From: an uncultured Pseudomonadota bacterium
GTDB lineage: Bacteria; Myxococcota_A; Bradymonadia; Bradymonadales; GCA-2716585
Length of the DNA stretch: 64,000 nt
Assembly (NCBI GenBank): GCA_937123825.1
Contig: CAKZKQ010000675.1
Span: 1 to 64,000 of the forward strand
Reading direction: 5' to 3'
The position numbers were made by a program, and so were the translations under genes. The notes under the pieces are model-generated. The model did no database searches. It was not told the DNA's origin and saw only the letters and a program-made list of their open reading frames with translations. This document shows positions 61,981 through 64,000 of the stretch, in pieces. How positions within the stretch are numbered: position 1 is the stretch's first letter; each line of letters starts with the position of its first letter.

Positions 61981-63411
61981 TTATCGCAGCGCTTCGACGC
62001 GCTCCATGAAGCGCTCTTCGAGGGCGAGTTCGGCGTCGTCGAGGTCTTTGCCAAAGGCGACGACGTCGAGTTTGCCGTAGTCGCGGATGCTGCCGACGTT
62101 GTAGAGGACAAAGCGCCCCTGGGGGTTGTTGGGGCGCCAGGCGTCGTCGCCCAGGGCGTCGAGGACGTCTTGGAATGAGTGGCCGATGAGGTGGGGGAGG
62201 ATGACGTCGCGGACCCGGTACGGGGGGCGGCCGTCGGGGTAGAGTCGGTCGACGAGGGACATGGGGGTGGAGGTGCCGCCCCAGCGTCCGTTGCACTCTA
62301 CGAATTTGACCTGTCCGTCGACCACAATGAAGTCAAACGAGCAGCGCCCCACGTAGCCCAGCGCCTGGTAGACCTCGGCGATCATGAGCGAGGCGAAGGC
62401 CATTTGCTGGTGGACGTCCTGGCTCAGGCGCGAGGGGAGCGAGCCCTGGAAGACCCCTTCTTCACCTTCGAGCAGTTGTTCGTAGAGGCCGTCGAGGCGC
62501 GGCTGGCCCTGTCCTTTGGGTGGGATCCAGAGCTGTGAGGAGGGGGAGTCGGTGGCGTCTTCCCAACTGACGGCGACGACGGGGTCGTCGGTGCGCCATT
62601 CTTTGTCTTTGAGGAAGGTTTGGACGGCGTTCAGTAGGCTGGAGTCGTCCATGGCGAGTATCTGGTCAGCGGTCCAGAGGCGGTTGCCCATGGCGGAGGC
62701 GCAGCGGGTCATCTTGAGGGCCACGCGGCGGTGTTTGGCGGCCAGCGTGCGCAGATGCCCGGCCAGCTCGGCGGCGGTGGTGGCGTGGTGGGTGTCGACC
62801 AGCCAGCGGGGGCCGAGCAAGCCGTGGACGAGCTTGTGGAGCAGGAGCTTGTCGTTGGCATACCAGGTCACGGGGGGCGGTGGCGCCAGGACCTGGACGG
62901 GGGTGTGGGTGGTGTCGGCGACGGATTTGGCCAGCTCCCAGACGGGTTTGATGCCCATGTAGGGGTGGATGGTCAGTCCGCCAGCGTCGCGGGCAGCCTG
63001 GCACAGGGGGTCGAGGACCTGCGGGGCCTGGCTGGCTTTGGCGACCTCGATGGCGGAGCCGTCGATGGGGGCGTGGAGGTAGCGCGCCTTGCCCAGACCC
63101 AGGGTCTGGGCGTGGTAGCCGAGGTAGTCGGGCATGGGGGCGCAGGTGCCGACGATGAGGTCGCCGTCGGTGGCCCGGGTGACGGCGCGCAGTTGGTAGT
63201 TTTCGATGCCGACGATGTCTTGCAAAAAGGGGATGCCGCTGGCGTCGTCGAGGTGGAGCGCGGGGTGGGCGGCGTTGGGGGCCTTGAAGGCCAGGTGCTG
63301 CCAGGGTTCGGAGCGCTGCGTGATGTGGAGCGCGGCGTCGGCCTCGGCGGCGGCTTGGCGGGCCTGCTGGCGTTGTTCATCGGAGAGCGGCTGGGGGGTG
63401 TATGGGGGCAT
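61981..63411 (-). CDS. Pre-ATP-grasp/ATP-grasp ligase, PGM1-like
   Basis: 476 residues from ATG 63411 behind AGAGG. Residues of about 80-180 fit a pre-ATP-grasp domain (IVGTCAPMPDYLGYH, PLCQAARDAGGLTIHPYMG). The ATP-grasp core runs from WYANDKLLLHKLVHGLLGP through HRRVALKMTRCASAMGNRLW to the metal-binding signature FDFIVVDGQVKFVECNGRWGGTSTPM. This matches peptide-ligase-type ATP-grasp enzymes related to PGM1, which join carboxylates to amines using ATP. The substrates cannot be deduced. Together with the neighbouring DAO-type oxidase it suggests modification of an amino-acid-like compound. Confidence 0.85.
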   Translation of the reverse strand: MPPYTPQPLSDEQRQQARQAAAEADAALHITQRSEPWQHLAFKAPNAAHPALHLDDASGIPFLQDIVGIENYQLRAVTRATDGDLIVGTCAPMPDYLGYHAQTLGLGKARYLHAPIDGSAIEVAKASQAPQVLDPLCQAARDAGGLTIHPYMGIKPVWELAKSVADTTHTPVQVLAPPPPVTWYANDKLLLHKLVHGLLGPRWLVDTHHATTAAELAGHLRTLAAKHRRVALKMTRCASAMGNRLWTADQILAMDDSSLLNAVQTFLKDKEWRTDDPVVAVSWEDATDSPSSQLWIPPKGQGQPRLDGLYEQLLEGEEGVFQGSLPSRLSQDVHQQMAFASLMIAEVYQALGYVGRCSFDFIVVDGQVKFVECNGRWGGTSTPMSLVDRLYPDGRPPYRVRDVILPHLIGHSFQDVLDALGDDAWRPNNPQGRFVLYNVGSIRDYGKLDVVAFGKDLDDAELALEERFMERVEALR

Positions 63412-63539
63412 CGAGGGACCTCTTTCGATCTCGGTGGGGGGAGTGTCTGGGGTCCGCAGACCCGCAGTGGGGCGGTATCATACGCAAAGCGGTGCGTTTG
63501 GCCATGTCTTGGGGCGGTTTTGGGCCGTTTGGGGTGGGT

Positions 63540-64000
63540 TCAGGCCAATCTTTGGAGGTTGATCAGGTCGGGCGGCGGCTGGCTGTGGGTGAGTTGACGG
63601 GCCAGCCAGCGGGCCGCGATGAAGCTCCAGGCCATGCCGTGGCCGCTGTAGCCGCCTGCGAAGTGGAGTCCCGGGTGGTCGGGCAGCGCGCCGACCAGCG
63701 GGCGATCGTCGGCGGTGTAGCCCAGCGGGCCTGACCAGCGGTGGGTGATCGGGGTGTGGGCGGCGGCGGGCAGGTGGCGGCGCAGGAAGGTCTCGATGGC
63801 CGTTTGCACAGTGTTGTTGAGGGCGTCGGTGGTGCCGACCTCGTTTTGGGGGTCGGTCAGGCGGCAGCCGCCGATGACGATGCGCTTGTCGGGGCGCTGG
63901 CGCAGGTAGGCCCAGTCTTCGGTGCCATAGCAGAGATCGGGCAGGTGGGCGTCGATGGGGGCGGTGGCCATGGCCTGGCCTCGGCGCGGGATGATGCGCG
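63540..64000 (-). CDS. FAD-dependent (DAO-family) oxidoreductase, partial (N-terminus beyond right edge)
   Basis: About 153 residues of C-terminal sequence are visible; the frame continues upstream past the edge, reading RIIPRRGQ just before the internal ATG. The family pattern is clear: GQ then LCYGTEDWAYLRQRPDKRIVIGGCRLTD, the substrate-domain block, THRWSGPLGYTADDRPLVGALPDHPGLHFAGGYSGHGMAW, and the FAD-binding GYSGHG near the end. It resembles glycine/D-amino-acid oxidases and the gamma-glutamylputrescine-oxidase branch. It lies 128 bp upstream of the ATP-grasp gene on the same strand, probably one transcript. Confidence 0.88.
   Translation of the reverse strand, partial: RIIPRRGQAMATAPIDAHLPDLCYGTEDWAYLRQRPDKRIVIGGCRLTDPQNEVGTTDALNNTVQTAIETFLRRHLPAAAHTPITHRWSGPLGYTADDRPLVGALPDHPGLHFAGGYSGHGMAWSFIAARWLARQLTHSQPPPDLINLQRLA

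Overview
The window is 64 kb of GC-rich bacterial chromosome, densely coded, with many GTG and some TTG starts, clear GGAGG-type ribosome binding sites and many stop/start overlaps. Several surface proteins have a lipobox followed by a long Asp/Glu/Pro- or Asn/Asp-rich linker. Others carry thrombospondin type-3 (TSP3) calcium repeats, a MYXO-CTERM-like C-terminus, or Cys-rich CDDGxFCNG repeats joined to a propeller. Together these suggest a deltaproteobacterial-type host such as Myxococcota or Bradymonadales. That placement is an inference; no rRNA, tRNA or CRISPR array was seen.

Layout. 1-4.7 kb: an OmpA-family porin and a giant Cys-rich lipoprotein that runs off the left edge. 5-10 kb: alpha/beta hydrolases, a MarR regulator coupled to a cytochrome c'-like lipoprotein under a striking double operator, a GST and a TetR regulator, then an AT-richer 0.7-kb gap. 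10.6-17 kb: an NAD(P)-binding reductase, a HTH-molybdate-sensor regulator leading straight into modA-modB-modC, and an alginate-export-type outer-membrane protein. 17-24 kb: large envelope proteins (a lipoprotein, a diheme cytochrome c lipoprotein, a TSP3/MYXO-CTERM-like protein) and YaiI. 24-33 kb: LysR/SDR pair, DHFR-like reductase, a 244-bp MITE-like hairpin element, a DUF3817 membrane protein, MFS transporter, M1 peptidase, sterol desaturase family protein and TetR. 32.7-43.2 kb: small membrane and DNA-alkylation genes, then a run of minus-strand genes. That run includes a tight photolyase operon (FeS photolyase, class II photolyase fused to a renalase-like flavoprotein, DUF2256/DUF3253 protein, an SDR lacking the catalytic Tyr, a DUF1772-like protein) and a set of small lipoproteins divergent from a LysR gene. 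44-56 kb: acyltransferase, monomeric isocitrate dehydrogenase, homogentisate dioxygenase, pectinacetylesterase-like lipoprotein, LysR, amidohydrolase, sodium:solute symporter, and a GST-WYL regulator operon. 56.4-62 kb: three tandem paralogous single-pass membrane proteins of no known family. 62-64 kb: a PGM1-like ATP-grasp ligase and the C-terminal part of a DAO-type oxidase cut by the right edge.

The best candidate for an undescribed system is the tandem triplet at 56416-61959. All three genes encode a cytoplasmic LTxEELxxRR motif, one membrane helix, a WxxYE(K/R)CVLG motif, Asp-box-like propeller strands and a terminal RWF. They follow each other in the same frame, separated by one stop and one codon. 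The photolyase-flavoprotein fusion in a compact light-response-like operon is the second candidate. Smaller but concrete signals are the MITE-like element with a second reduced terminal-repeat pair, a family of intergenic hairpins, and several palindromic operators next to regulator genes.
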